A stretch of DNA of 22,422 nt from CAZWSE01 sp964636575 (GCA_964636575.1 CAZWSE010000057.1:1-22422); one strand, 5' to 3'; shown: positions 1 through 7,740, numbered from the stretch's first letter. The notes: generated from the sequence alone by a model not told the origin. Made by a program: numbers and translations.

Positions 1-476
1 TGGATTTTGTATCTGATGGGCTGACAGATGGACGTCGCTTTCGCATTCTTGCCGTCGTGGATGATTACAGCCGAGAGAACCTGGTACTGGTCGCAGACAC
101 ATCGCTTTCAGGGCATCGTGTGGTGCGAGAACTGGATCGCATCGTTGCTGAACGCGGTATGCCAAAGACGATTGTTTCGGACAACGGGACCGAATTCACG
201 AGCATGGCCATCCTCAAATGGGTTCAGGACACAGGCGTTGATTGGCATTACATCGCTCCGGGTAAGCCCCAGCAGAATGGTTTCATCGAAAGCTTCAATG
301 GCAGGCTGCGCGACGAATGTTTGAACGAGACATTGTTCGGAACATTGCGCGACGCTCGACAAACGCTGGAAGAATGGCAGGAAGATTACAACTGGCGCAG
401 ACCACATTCAGCATTGGGCAACCTGACACCCATGGAATTTTTGCAGCGAAAGGCGATGGACAAGATGGCCGCCTAA
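1..476 (+). CDS. IS3-family transposase OrfB, C-terminal fragment (5' cut by window edge)
   Basis: This is the rve/DDE integrase core of an IS3 OrfB transposase, which cuts and joins the ends of the element. The frame is open from base 3, and the first readable residues, DFVSDGL, hold the first catalytic Asp. The second Asp lies in SDNGTEF and the Glu in FIESFNG, in the D-35-E arrangement of this family. The C-terminal part (YNWRRPHSALGNLTP) is also typical. The stop TAA is at 474-476. About half of the usual OrfB and the whole of OrfA lie to the left. Nothing seen in the visible part is broken, so the element may be intact outside the window. Confidence 0.93.
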   Translation, partial: DFVSDGLTDGRRFRILAVVDDYSRENLVLVADTSLSGHRVVRELDRIVAERGMPKTIVSDNGTEFTSMAILKWVQDTGVDWHYIAPGKPQQNGFIESFNGRLRDECLNETLFGTLRDARQTLEEWQEDYNWRRPHSALGNLTPMEFLQRKAMDKMAA

Positions 477-537
477 CGCCAAAGATTTAACCCCAACGAC
501 TCCGCTCTAAGCTGGAGGAAACTTGGGGCTCAGGTTA
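1..537 (+). mobile_element. IS3-family insertion sequence, right-hand part (left end outside window)
   Basis: The element contains the C-terminal part of an IS3-type transposase ending at 476, followed by about 60 noncoding bases. The likely right inverted repeat ends near 537; read on the minus strand it begins TAACCTGAGCCCCAAG, resembling the TGACCTG-type ends of IS3 elements in the IS407/IS511 group. The exact boundary is uncertain by a few bases because the left repeat and the target duplication are not visible. The insertion interrupts a minus-strand gene whose start survives at 682. The element sits in a visibly AT-richer stretch than the backbone that follows. Confidence 0.75.
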
Positions 538-682
538 TTTCCGGAAACTCTTTGGCCGCTCTTGCTATCTGGTTTCTACGGAAGGCAATTGCTTGTATGG
601 TCGACAGCTGAATAGTAGCAACTCGTACGTCGTCTGGGTCGCCATCCAAAAGAAATATGTTGATTGAAATCGAATTACTCAA
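530..682 (-). pseudogene. GIY-YIG nuclease-like gene, 5' fragment truncated by the IS3 element
   Basis: A 50-codon frame starts at a TTG (682-680) preceded by AAGGAG (696-691) at 8 nt spacing. It reads SISINIFLLDGDP, then DDVRVATIQLSTIQAIAFRR, and ends KEFPEI before running into the IS end and a chance stop at 530-532. From memory, this hydrophobic strand, a DGxPxxxR motif and a segment around an Arg resembles the N-terminus of GIY-YIG nuclease-family proteins, where the nuclease domain follows directly. That domain is missing here, so the function is inferred from the N-terminus alone. The gene lies 37 bp downstream of the broken RES gene on the same strand, so the two may once have been an operon. 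A start this well supported is unlikely to be chance. Confidence 0.5.
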
Positions 683-719
683 ACGAGAAGCTCCTTAACT
701 AATAAATCAAGCCGACACT

Positions 720-1492
720 TCAAACTTGAGAAGCAGTTGGGCGCTTCCAATCTATCCGAAAAAGACCAGCACTCTTGGGCACAGCCGATAACGGATCAAA
801 CAATACAATATTTGAAGCATAAATTTCTCTTCTGCATCCGAACGAGCCTTTTTTCGCCAACCATCCGACCAAAAAGACGTTCGATATGCAATACCGTGAA
901 ATTCACGTTCCTTGAATGCCGAGGCTATCAGATTGCATGTTCGATAGTGGGCTTCACGATCAGCGTCTGCAACTCGTCTGGAAACAAACTCAGAGGTCAA
1001 GTGGAGCAGAAGAGCGTCCAAGTCTTCCTCCTTCGGATTTGTTTCCAGCCAGCCCAAAGGCAACCTTTCCTTCTGCAACAGTTTGGCTATTCGTAAAGGG
1101 CGTTGAGATTTAAAGGCTGCAACGGTACAAACGTCTGTAGACAAAGCCTTAGTTTCGGCAACTGCTACCTCGCGCGTAGTAGACAAATACAGGACCGAAT
1201 GGGCAGGAGCGTTGAATCTTCCAAGCTGTGTAATACCTTAAGGTGGCGCGGTCATGTTCTCATTAGAAAGCGGATGAAAATGTATGCTCCCCGGTTGCGA
1301 CGTGCTGTCTTCTATATAGTCCTTTCGAGCTCGAAAAGCTTGAAAACCCTTGCTTAGTGTCTCTTCATCGCCTGCTCGCAAAACTGCATCAACAATTTCA
1401 TCTGCCAAATCACAAGCGTCGCGCAACTCGGGCACTCCTCCAGTCTTTAGTGCGTTCAGGATGTTTCTTGGGTTTCGTTCAAAAGGGTCCAT
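720..1492 (-). pseudogene. RES-domain (NAD+-consuming toxin-like) gene broken by an in-frame stop and a frameshift
   Basis: One minus-strand frame runs from an ATG at 1492-1490 (MDPFERNPRN) through a TAA at 1240-1238 and on to the RES core. Directly after the stop come GRFNAPAHSVLYLS, then VAVAETK, and near the end HGIAYRTSF. These carry the Arg, Glu and Ser for which the RES fold is named. The expected C-terminal strand appears in a different frame as NIVLFDPLSAVPKSAG, ending at TGA 722-720, so a frameshift lies near the homopolymers at 849-875. RES proteins are NAD+ hydrolases or phosphorylases and often toxins with Xre antitoxins. No antitoxin gene was seen beside it. The N-terminal 80 residues are not recognised. 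Two independent lesions make this a decaying gene. Confidence 0.65.
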
Positions 1493-1795
1493 GACGCCAA
1501 TATCCAAAGTCTACAATATTCTACTCCGAATATTGCTTAGCCCCCGACTTGACCACGGTCCAACAGATTCGTCGTTGCAAATTTTATGTATGTCTGAGTT
1601 CGAAAGTAACTTTGACCCAAAAGCCTTCCGCGGTCACCATCTGGTCACTGCCACCCGACAGAACCAAAATCACGAACCTCACCCAAACTGAACATTCCTC
1701 GCCGCGCTCCTCCCGTCCGGCAAACTTCGATTTTGGTCTATTCTCTTTCACTCTCCCGAAATGACCTGAACTCAGATGACAAGTCTATTGCCGCC
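1493..1795. other. Intergenic stretch of the island edge, no gene recognised
   Basis: These 303 bases are AT-richer than the backbone. Short open frames are present on the plus strand, but none has a ribosome binding site or a recognisable protein. A promoter for the broken RES gene would lie at the left side. No 5' half of a tRNA precedes the fragment that begins at 1796. Confidence 0.5.
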
Positions 1796-1840
1796 ATGGC
1801 ATGCAGGAGGTCAGCGGTTCGATCCCGCTAGGGTCCACCA
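1796..1840 (+). other. 3' fragment of tRNA-Ala(GGC); probable attachment site (attR-like) of an integrated island
   Basis: The segment reads as the 3' part of tRNA-Ala: anticodon loop ATGGCAT (1796-1802, anticodon GGC), 3' anticodon strand GCAGG, variable AGGTC, T-arm AGCGG-TTCGATC-CCGCT (1813-1829), acceptor strand AGGGTCC, discriminator A and CCA (1838-1840). The D-arm, the 5' acceptor strand and the 5' anticodon strand are absent, because upstream bases do not match. Seven Ts at 1844-1850 look like the native tRNA terminator. A 3' tRNA fragment next to mobile and decayed genes is the classic footprint of tyrosine-recombinase integration into a tRNA gene. The intact copy should lie at the other island end, outside the window. 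Confidence 0.75.
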
Positions 1841-1942
1841 AACTTTTTTTACTCCGAAAAATACTGGGCCTGCTGCGGTTTGCGGATTTCCCGTTTTCGC
1901 ACCCACTTTGAGTGCTGGCTGCGCATGAAGGACTGCCGGTTC

Positions 1943-1974
1943 GAACGCGGCGCGAACTGCTTCACGCCGCGTTC
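1943..1974. terminator. Strong hairpin downstream of the VPLPA-CTERM gene
   Basis: GAACGCGGCG (1943-1952) and CGCCGCGTTC (1965-1974) form a perfect 10-bp stem with a 12-nt loop. It starts 11 bases beyond the stop of the minus-strand gene, so it probably ends or protects that transcript. No long T-run follows on either strand, although TGCTTTT follows on the plus strand. Confidence 0.6.
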
Positions 1975-1984
1975 TGCTTTTGGA

Positions 1985-2572
1985 TTAGGCCTTTGACTTT
2001 TTCCGACGCGCAAGAGCCCCGATCCCGCCAAGACCGGCGAGCATCAAAAGCCCGGCGGCTGGAAGTGGAACTGCGGCCACTTCGAGCCGGTATTGGGATG
2101 TGTTGGCAACCCGTTGGTTTGGCGCGGTCGCATCAAACGAAAATGCATAGGTGCCGGCAGCCATTTCAAACACCTGAGACGGAAATGCAAAACTGAGGAC
2201 CGGGTAGACAGTGCCGCCAAAAGACAACGAGCCGTCGAATGCCGTATCCGTTGGTGCAATCAACGAGAACGTGATCTTGCTTGCTTGCGACAGTGTCACC
2301 ATCGCGGCATCTGCCCACTTGTTGTTCAAACCCGGACCGTCTTGAACAAAGCCGATGATTGTCCCCGCGCCTAAAAACGTGACGGAGTCGGCCGCCGCGG
2401 TTTGACCCAGGTCTTCCGTAGAAAGAGGGTTAGAGCAGCTTGCTGTGCTTACCAGCTTGTCAGCGCTGTCACACCAGGTTTCACCATCCGCGATGGTGAT
2501 TGATGCAGCATTGGCTGGAGCACATAGGAATAGCGATGCAGCAGATGCTGCCAAAAGTTTCTTAATATACAA
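1985..2572 (-). CDS. VPLPA-CTERM sorting domain-containing exported protein
   Basis: This is a 195-residue secreted protein. Residues 1-22 are a signal peptide (MYIKKLLAAS... ending ANA). The middle is beta-rich with many Ser, Thr and Gly, and no known catalytic domain is seen. The C-terminus is a textbook VPLPA-CTERM tail: VPLPA at 168-172, a hydrophobic helix, then the basic end ARRKKSKA. Such tails are processed by an exosortase-type transpeptidase, here not in the window, and are common in Rhodobacterales exopolysaccharide or surface systems. The start is a TTG at 2572-2570, with AGGAG at 2584-2580 spaced 7 nt and no in-frame ATG nearby. Two Cys (34 and 46) could form a disulfide. The precise role is unknown. 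Confidence 0.9.
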   Translation of the reverse strand: MYIKKLLAASAASLFLCAPANAASITIADGETWCDSADKLVSTASCSNPLSTEDLGQTAAADSVTFLGAGTIIGFVQDGPGLNNKWADAAMVTLSQASKITFSLIAPTDTAFDGSLSFGGTVYPVLSFAFPSQVFEMAAGTYAFSFDATAPNQRVANTSQYRLEVAAVPLPAAGLLMLAGLGGIGALARRKKSKA

Positions 2573-3023
2573 AGGTAGTCTCCTAAAAATGGTAAAAATG
2601 GCTTCGTCGAAATTTTTGGCTTTAAAATGGTCGTGTAGCCTCGGAAAAAATGAAGCCGCTGTATCTTGTGAGAAAAATTTCCAAAAAGTAAAATGAAAAA
2701 TTTTGAAGGCCTATTTCGCTGCTCTTTTTGCAGTTTTCGGAAACAATCCTGCATGCTTTGCAGTATTGGCTCAAGATTGTGCACAAACCAACGGACGAAC
2801 CCTTGGTTGTTTCTGTTGAAACCCACCACGTGCTTTTGACCAAAGTGTCGTCGATGGACCCGTTTGGCACGGGCTTTTTGACGTCCTGCCCCGTACTTTT
2901 TGTGTACTGAAACACGCCTGTATTTGGGTCGTCGACCTGCGCTTTTCTCTCAACAGATTGTGTTTCCTGTCTTGCCTTGTTCCGCTAGACTGCTGCTTAA
3001 AACAAACCAGAGGCGGGCATGGT
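2573..3023. other. AT-rich divergent intergenic region, no gene recognised
   Basis: These 451 bases separate the divergent VPLPA-CTERM and lytic transglycosylase genes and should hold both promoters. The left part (2580-2710) is rich in A and T runs, including two AAAAATTT copies (2674-2694). Short open frames on both strands lack convincing ribosome binding sites and resemble nothing I know. No clear -35/-10 pair or operator could be assigned. Confidence 0.5.
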
Positions 3024-4175
3024 ATGGCACTTTCACGGCGGCATTTTTCATTTTCATTGGCGGGCTTTGCCCTGACGGCCTGTTCGGGGCGTGCTCAGAA
3101 CAGTGGCTCTGCGGCAGCGGCTGCTCCGAGCGGATTGCCGAGCGATCTGCGCCCGACCCCCAATGCAGGGTATGCCGCTTGGGTGCAGGCCTTTAAGGGC
3201 CGCGCCCGTGCCCAAGGGTTGACCGATGCGACCCTGTCTGCCGGATTTCGCGGCACGGGCTACCTGCCCGGTGTCGTCAAGCGCGACCGCAACCAGACCG
3301 AGTTCAAGCGCACTTTGGAGGAATATCTGTCTATCGCGGCCTCAGACGACCGTGTTGCAAAGGGTCGTGCTGCTTTTGCCCGTCATCGGGCTACCCTGAA
3401 CGCTTTGGAAGGCCGCTACGGTGTCGATGCAGAGATTATTGCTGCCATTTGGGGGCTTGAGAGCTTTTATGGAGAGCGCCGTGGGGATGTGCCTGTGATC
3501 TCTGCCACCTCGACGCTTGCCTATGATGGTCGCCGTGGTGCGTTTTTTGAAAAGCAGTTGGTGGCTGCCCTGAAGATTATCCAAAGTGGCGATATTCCCG
3601 CATCGCGTATGACCGGAAGTTGGGCCGGTGCGATGGGGCATACCCAGTTTATTCCTACGTCTTATCAAGCCTTTGCTGTCGATTTCACCGGCGATGGCCG
3701 TCGCGATATTTGGTCGGAGGATCCAACGGATGCTTTGGCCTCTACCGCTGCGTATCTAGAGCGTAACGGTTGGAAGCGTGGCCTGCGGTGGGGCGGTGAG
3801 GTCGGTAATGGCGCGCCTGAGGGTTCGATCATTCAGCCCCAAGCGGGTGGCCCCAAGTTTTCCACCACGGCCAATTTCCGCGCGATCAAGCGGTATAACA
3901 ATTCGGATGCTTATGCGATTGGTGTGGGCCATCTTGCCGACCGGATTGGCGGGGCTGGCCCTTTGAAGACCCAGTTTCCGCCCGACAAGTTTGGCATGAC
4001 CAAGGATGACCGGATTGCTTTGCAAACCAAGCTGACGGCCAATGGTTTTGACACCGATGGCGCGGATGGGGTGATTGGCCCCAACAGCCGCAAAGCGATC
4101 AGTGCCTATCAATCCAGCCGTGGTTTGCCTGCGACGGGTGATCCGTCTTTGGAGTTGTTGCGCAGTTTGCCTTAG
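3024..4175 (+). CDS. MltB-family lytic murein transglycosylase with C-terminal peptidoglycan-binding domain
   Basis: This enzyme cleaves the MurNAc-GlcNAc bond of peptidoglycan with formation of 1,6-anhydroMurNAc, in the cell envelope. The protein is 383 residues from the ATG at 3024; an upstream in-frame ATG at 2958 would add 22 Cys-rich residues before the signal peptide and is unlikely. The N-terminus has SRR followed by a hydrophobic stretch and LTAC (Cys20), so it may be a lipoprotein, possibly Tat-exported. The SLT_2/MltB catalytic domain spans about 45-315, with catalytic Glu146 in AIWGLESFYG and the MGHTQFIPTSY motif at 204-214. A PG_binding_1 domain covers about 325-383. Its stop overlaps the stop of the convergent eda gene by 4 bases. 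Confidence 0.93.
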   Translation: MALSRRHFSFSLAGFALTACSGRAQNSGSAAAAAPSGLPSDLRPTPNAGYAAWVQAFKGRARAQGLTDATLSAGFRGTGYLPGVVKRDRNQTEFKRTLEEYLSIAASDDRVAKGRAAFARHRATLNALEGRYGVDAEIIAAIWGLESFYGERRGDVPVISATSTLAYDGRRGAFFEKQLVAALKIIQSGDIPASRMTGSWAGAMGHTQFIPTSYQAFAVDFTGDGRRDIWSEDPTDALASTAAYLERNGWKRGLRWGGEVGNGAPEGSIIQPQAGGPKFSTTANFRAIKRYNNSDAYAIGVGHLADRIGGAGPLKTQFPPDKFGMTKDDRIALQTKLTANGFDTDGADGVIGPNSRKAISAYQSSRGLPATGDPSLELLRSLP

Positions 4176-4819
4176 CGGCCGAGTTTGGCGGCGTCGCGCG
4201 CGATTGCTTCGATGCCTGCCCAGTCGCCTTTTGCGATCAGGTCTTTCGGCGCGACCCATGACCCGCCTGCGCAAAGCACGTTTGGAAGGCTTAGATAAGC
4301 AAGCGCGTTTGACGGGCTGACCCCGCCTGTGGGGCAGAATGTGATTTGCGGCAGCGGTGCGCCGATGGCTTTGAGCGCGGGTGCCCCGCCTGCGGCCTCT
4401 GCGGGGAAGAATTTCATCATGTCATAGCCGCGTGCGAGCAGGCGCATGGCTTCGGTCGAGGACGCGGCACCAGGGAGCAAGGGCAGCCCTTCGGCTTCGC
4501 AGGCATCCAGCAATTCATCCGTGGCACCGGGCGAGACGCCGAAGATGGCACCAGCCTCTTTCGCGGCGCGCACGTCTTCGGGGGTAACGAGCGTGCCTGC
4601 GCCCACATAGCCGCCGTCCACGTCTGCCATTGCCTTGATCGCGTCAAGCGCTTGGGGCGTGCGTAATGTCACCTCAAGCGCGGGCAATCCGCCTGCCACA
4701 AGCGCCTGCGCCAAGGGTTTCGCGTGGGCCACGTCACCCACAACGATCACGGGCACGATGGGGGCCAGTGCGCAGATTTTGCGGGTTTCAATGCAGGCTT
4801 CAGCCGCTGTGATGCTCAT
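4172..4819 (-). CDS. eda: 2-dehydro-3-deoxy-6-phosphogluconate (KDPG) aldolase
   Basis: Eda splits KDPG into pyruvate and glyceraldehyde 3-phosphate, the last specific step of the Entner-Doudoroff pathway, in the cytoplasm. The 215-residue length is normal. The TIM-barrel class I aldolase motifs are present: catalytic Glu49 with Arg53 in EVTLRT, the GAGT turn at 73-76, and the Schiff-base Lys136 in MMKFFPAE. It starts 5 bases after the edd stop, with a GGAGGA ribosome site inside the end of edd, so edd and eda are cotranscribed. Some bacterial Eda proteins also act on 4-hydroxy-2-oxoglutarate; the sequence cannot exclude this. The gene ends tail to tail with the lytic transglycosylase gene, sharing 4 bases. 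Confidence 0.95.
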   Translation of the reverse strand: MSITAAEACIETRKICALAPIVPVIVVGDVAHAKPLAQALVAGGLPALEVTLRTPQALDAIKAMADVDGGYVGAGTLVTPEDVRAAKEAGAIFGVSPGATDELLDACEAEGLPLLPGAASSTEAMRLLARGYDMMKFFPAEAAGGAPALKAIGAPLPQITFCPTGGVSPSNALAYLSLPNVLCAGGSWVAPKDLIAKGDWAGIEAIARDAAKLGR

Positions 4820-4824
4820 GTCTG

Positions 4825-6633
4825 TTATCCTCCGAAAATGGTGGCGCCGGTGTCTGCGCTGCCGACCGATCCGCGGAAGGTTGCGAAGAGCTCGCGCCCC
4901 ATGCCGAATTGGTTGGCGGTTAGGTCGGCGGTGGCGGCGGGCCGGTCAAGCACACCGTCGGTGAGAATGTTCAGATCGCCCTTTTCGGCATCGACCCGCA
5001 CCACATCGCCGTCGCGCAGCTTGGCGATTGCACCGCCATCGACCGCTTCGGGGCAGACGTGGATGGCTGAGGGTACTTTGCCCGATGCGCCGGACATGCG
5101 CCCGTCTGTGACCAGTGCTACTTTCTGACCGCGCCCTTGCATGATCGAGAGCATGGGCGTCAGGCTGTGCAGTTCTGGCATGCCGTTGGCTTTGGGGCCT
5201 TGGAAGCGGACGACGATGATGACGTCTTCTGTCAGCTCGCCTGCCTTGAAGGCTGTTTTCACATCCAACTGATCTGCAAAGACCCGCACGGGGGCTTCGA
5301 TCACGCGGTGTTCTGGGGCTACGGCAGAGACTTTCATAACGCCCGTGCCGAGCGATCCTGTCAGCCGTGACAACCCGCCTGTCGGTTGGAACGGGTCAGA
5401 GGCTGGTCGCAGGATTTTGTCGTTCTGGCTTGTTCCAGCGCCGGCTTCCCATGTGAGTTTGCCGTCTTTGAGCTTGGGCTCATGCGTGTATTCGGCCAGC
5501 CCGCCGCCTGCGACGGTTTTGGTGTCGGGGTGCAGAAGTCCCGCATCCAACAACTCGCCAATCATGTAGCCAAGCCCGCCTGCGGCGTGGAAGTGGTTCA
5601 CGTCTGCCAGCCCGTTTGGATAGACCCGCGCCATGAGCGGTGTGACCTCGGACAGGTCAGAGAAATCTTCCCAATCGAGAATGATCCCCCCTGCCCGCGC
5701 CATTGCGATCAGGTGGATCAGCAGGTTCGTGGACCCGCCCGTGGCGTTTAGCCCGATGATTCCGTTTACGAAGGCTTTTTCGTCCAGAATATCGCAGACG
5801 GGCGTATAGGCATTGCCCAGATCACTGAGCGAGAGTGCGCGTTTTGCGCCCTCAGACGTTAGCGCGTCGCGCAGCGGTGTGTTGGGTGTCACGAAGCTGG
5901 CGCCTGGCAGGTGCATCCCCATGAATTCCATCAACATTTGGTTCGTGTTGGCCGTTCCGTAGAAGGTGCATGTACCCGGCCCGTGGTAGGCGGCCATTTC
6001 GGCTTTCATCAGCTCGGCCCGCCCGATTTCGCCTGTTGCGAATTGCTGGCGGATTTTGGCTTTTTCGTCGTTGGAGAGCCCGCTTTCCATGGGTCCTGCG
6101 GGCAGGAAGACCGCTGGCAGATGCCCGAAGGCTTGTGCGGCGATAATCAGCCCCGGCACGATTTTATCGCAGACCCCGAGGAACACGGCGGCATCAAAGG
6201 TGTTGTGGCTAAGGGCTACAGAGGCGGCCAGTGCGATTACATCGCGTGAGAAGAGGCTGAGTTCCATTCCCGCTTCGCCTTGGGTCACCCCGTCACACAT
6301 GGCGGGCACGCCGCCTGCGACTTGGGCCGTGCCGCCTGCATCGCGCACGGCGGCGCGGATCAGATCGGGGAAACGCTCAAACGGTTGGTGCGCGGACAAC
6401 ATATCGTTGTAGGTGGTCACGATCCCGAGGTTGCCTGCGTCTTTGGTGGCGAGCGCGTCTTGATCCGGCCCTGCGGCGGCATAGGCGTGGGCCTGACCGC
6501 TGCACGACAGATGCCCCCGCGCTGGCCCTTTGACCCGCGCTGCGTTCATGCGGGTCATGTAGTCGCCCCGCGCGTTTGCGCTGCGGTCGATGATCCGGTC
6601 TGTCACCCGTTCAACGGTTGAGTTCAAAGCCAT
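4825..6633 (-). CDS. edd: 6-phosphogluconate dehydratase
   Basis: Edd dehydrates 6-phosphogluconate to KDPG, the committing step of the Entner-Doudoroff pathway. At 602 residues it has the usual length of the IlvD/Edd family. Features seen include the conserved Cys in AAVFLGVCDKIVPG and in GPGTCTFYGTANTNQM, which belong to the iron-sulfur cluster site, and the C-terminal GRMSGASGKVPSAIHV block. The N-terminal RSANARGDYMTRMNAA segment and the block following it are Edd-like rather than IlvD-like. The ATG at 6633-6631 is preceded by AAAGGA about 10 nt upstream. It lies 48 bp downstream of gap and 5 bp upstream of eda, in one apparent operon under the palindrome at 7723-7740. Confidence 0.96.
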   Translation of the reverse strand: MALNSTVERVTDRIIDRSANARGDYMTRMNAARVKGPARGHLSCSGQAHAYAAAGPDQDALATKDAGNLGIVTTYNDMLSAHQPFERFPDLIRAAVRDAGGTAQVAGGVPAMCDGVTQGEAGMELSLFSRDVIALAASVALSHNTFDAAVFLGVCDKIVPGLIIAAQAFGHLPAVFLPAGPMESGLSNDEKAKIRQQFATGEIGRAELMKAEMAAYHGPGTCTFYGTANTNQMLMEFMGMHLPGASFVTPNTPLRDALTSEGAKRALSLSDLGNAYTPVCDILDEKAFVNGIIGLNATGGSTNLLIHLIAMARAGGIILDWEDFSDLSEVTPLMARVYPNGLADVNHFHAAGGLGYMIGELLDAGLLHPDTKTVAGGGLAEYTHEPKLKDGKLTWEAGAGTSQNDKILRPASDPFQPTGGLSRLTGSLGTGVMKVSAVAPEHRVIEAPVRVFADQLDVKTAFKAGELTEDVIIVVRFQGPKANGMPELHSLTPMLSIMQGRGQKVALVTDGRMSGASGKVPSAIHVCPEAVDGGAIAKLRDGDVVRVDAEKGDLNILTDGVLDRPAATADLTANQFGMGRELFATFRGSVGSADTGATIFGG

Positions 6634-6681
6634 GATATTGGTCCTTTGTGTGCCTGAGCCTGTTAGATCGGGTTCTGCGCC

Positions 6682-7683
6682 TTACAGCAAGTCGCCCATG
6701 TACCGGCCCACGTCGATCATCCGGTTCGAAAAGCCCCATTCGTTGTCGTACCAGCTGATGATCCGCACCATGCCGTCTTCGGTGACGCTTGTTTGTGCGG
6801 GTGTGTAGGTGGACGAATGTGGGTCGTGGTTGAAGTCAATCGACACGAGCGGGTCTTGCTCATACCCCAAGACGCCCTTCATCGGCCCGTCTGAGGCTGC
6901 TTTCATGGCCGCGTTGATGCTGTCGACTGTCGCGGGAGAGTTGAGCATCACGCAGAGGTCCACAAGCGATACGTTTGGCGTTGGCACCCGAATGGCGGAA
7001 CCTTCGAGCTTGCCTTTGAGTTGCGGCAGAACCAGTGAGATCGCTTTGGCCGCCCCTGTCGTAGTCGGGATCATCGAAACGGATGCTGCCCGCGCGCGGT
7101 ACGGGTCTTTGAGTGGGCTGTCGTGGGTTGGTTGGCTGCCTGTGAAGGCGTGCACTGTGGTCATATAGCCGGTTTTGATCCCGAAAGTTTGATCAAGCAC
7201 CAGTGCCACGGGGGCCAGACAGTTTGTGGTACACGATGCATTTGAGACGATCACGTCTTCGCCTGTCAGATCGGCGTGGTTGACCCCGAACACGACCGTG
7301 CGGTCGACGTCTTTGCCGGGGGCGGAGATCAGAACGCGTTTGGCACCGGCTTTAAGGTATTTCGATGCCCCGTCGCGGTCTTTGAAGTGGCCTGTGCATT
7401 CGAACGCGATGTCGACGTCTTTCCATGGCAGGTCTTCGGGGTTGCGCAGTGCGGTCATGCGGATTTCGCTACCGTTGATATGTAGCGTTTCGCCTTTGAG
7501 TTCGGCTTTTACTGGAAGCCGCCCGTGTACGCTGTCGTATTTCAGCAGGTTCACCAGTGCGTCTGACGGGGCCAGATCATTGATCGCCACGATTTCGACG
7601 TCGGTGATGTTGTTTTCGATGAGAGCGCGCAGGATGCTGCGTCCGATCCGTCCGAACCCGTTAATACCAACTTTGACTGTCAT
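6682..7683 (-). CDS. gap: Type I glyceraldehyde-3-phosphate dehydrogenase
   Basis: This enzyme oxidises glyceraldehyde 3-phosphate to 1,3-bisphosphoglycerate, taking the product of Eda into lower glycolysis, or works in reverse in gluconeogenesis. The 333 residues include the NAD-binding start GINGFGRIGRSILRA, the catalytic Cys151 in SNASCTTNCLAP, and His178 in TTVHAFTG. The C-terminal SWYDNEWGFSNRM is typical. An acidic residue in INDL after the second strand is compatible with NAD rather than NADP preference, though this was not tested. The ATG (7683-7681) has a GGGGG upstream. It is first in the gap-edd-eda cluster. Roseobacters usually carry other gap copies, so this one is probably dedicated to the Entner-Doudoroff route (inference). 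Confidence 0.95.
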   Translation of the reverse strand: MTVKVGINGFGRIGRSILRALIENNITDVEIVAINDLAPSDALVNLLKYDSVHGRLPVKAELKGETLHINGSEIRMTALRNPEDLPWKDVDIAFECTGHFKDRDGASKYLKAGAKRVLISAPGKDVDRTVVFGVNHADLTGEDVIVSNASCTTNCLAPVALVLDQTFGIKTGYMTTVHAFTGSQPTHDSPLKDPYRARAASVSMIPTTTGAAKAISLVLPQLKGKLEGSAIRVPTPNVSLVDLCVMLNSPATVDSINAAMKAASDGPMKGVLGYEQDPLVSIDFNHDPHSSTYTPAQTSVTEDGMVRIISWYDNEWGFSNRMIDVGRYMGDLL

Positions 7684-7722
7684 GATGTGTGGCCCCCTGC
7701 CATATCCAGATGTCTCAAAATA

Positions 7723-7740
7723 CTTGTTAGCGCTAACAAG
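7723..7740. promoter_or_regulatory. Perfect 18-bp palindrome, LacI-family-type operator for gap-edd-eda
   Basis: CTTGTTAGCGCTAACAAG is a perfect inverted repeat with a central CG, the form typical of LacI/GalR-family operators. It lies 39 bp upstream of the gap start, where it would overlap a promoter. LacI-type regulators control Entner-Doudoroff and gluconeogenic genes in several alphaproteobacteria. The matching regulator is not in the window, so its identity is unknown. Confidence 0.7.

Noticed and set aside
1766..1795. 5' half of a complete tRNA before the tRNA-Ala 3' fragment
   Set aside because: No D-arm and no acceptor 5' strand complementary to AGGGTCC is present, so the tRNA is only a fragment.
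2864..2882. Sigma-54-like TTGGCAC element
   Set aside because: The GC doublet required 10 bp after the GG is TT here, so the -12 element is missing.
2728..2910. Small plus-strand open frame of 60 codons in the divergent intergenic region
   Set aside because: No ribosome site, no recognisable sequence, and competing open frames on the other strand; probably chance in AT-rich DNA.
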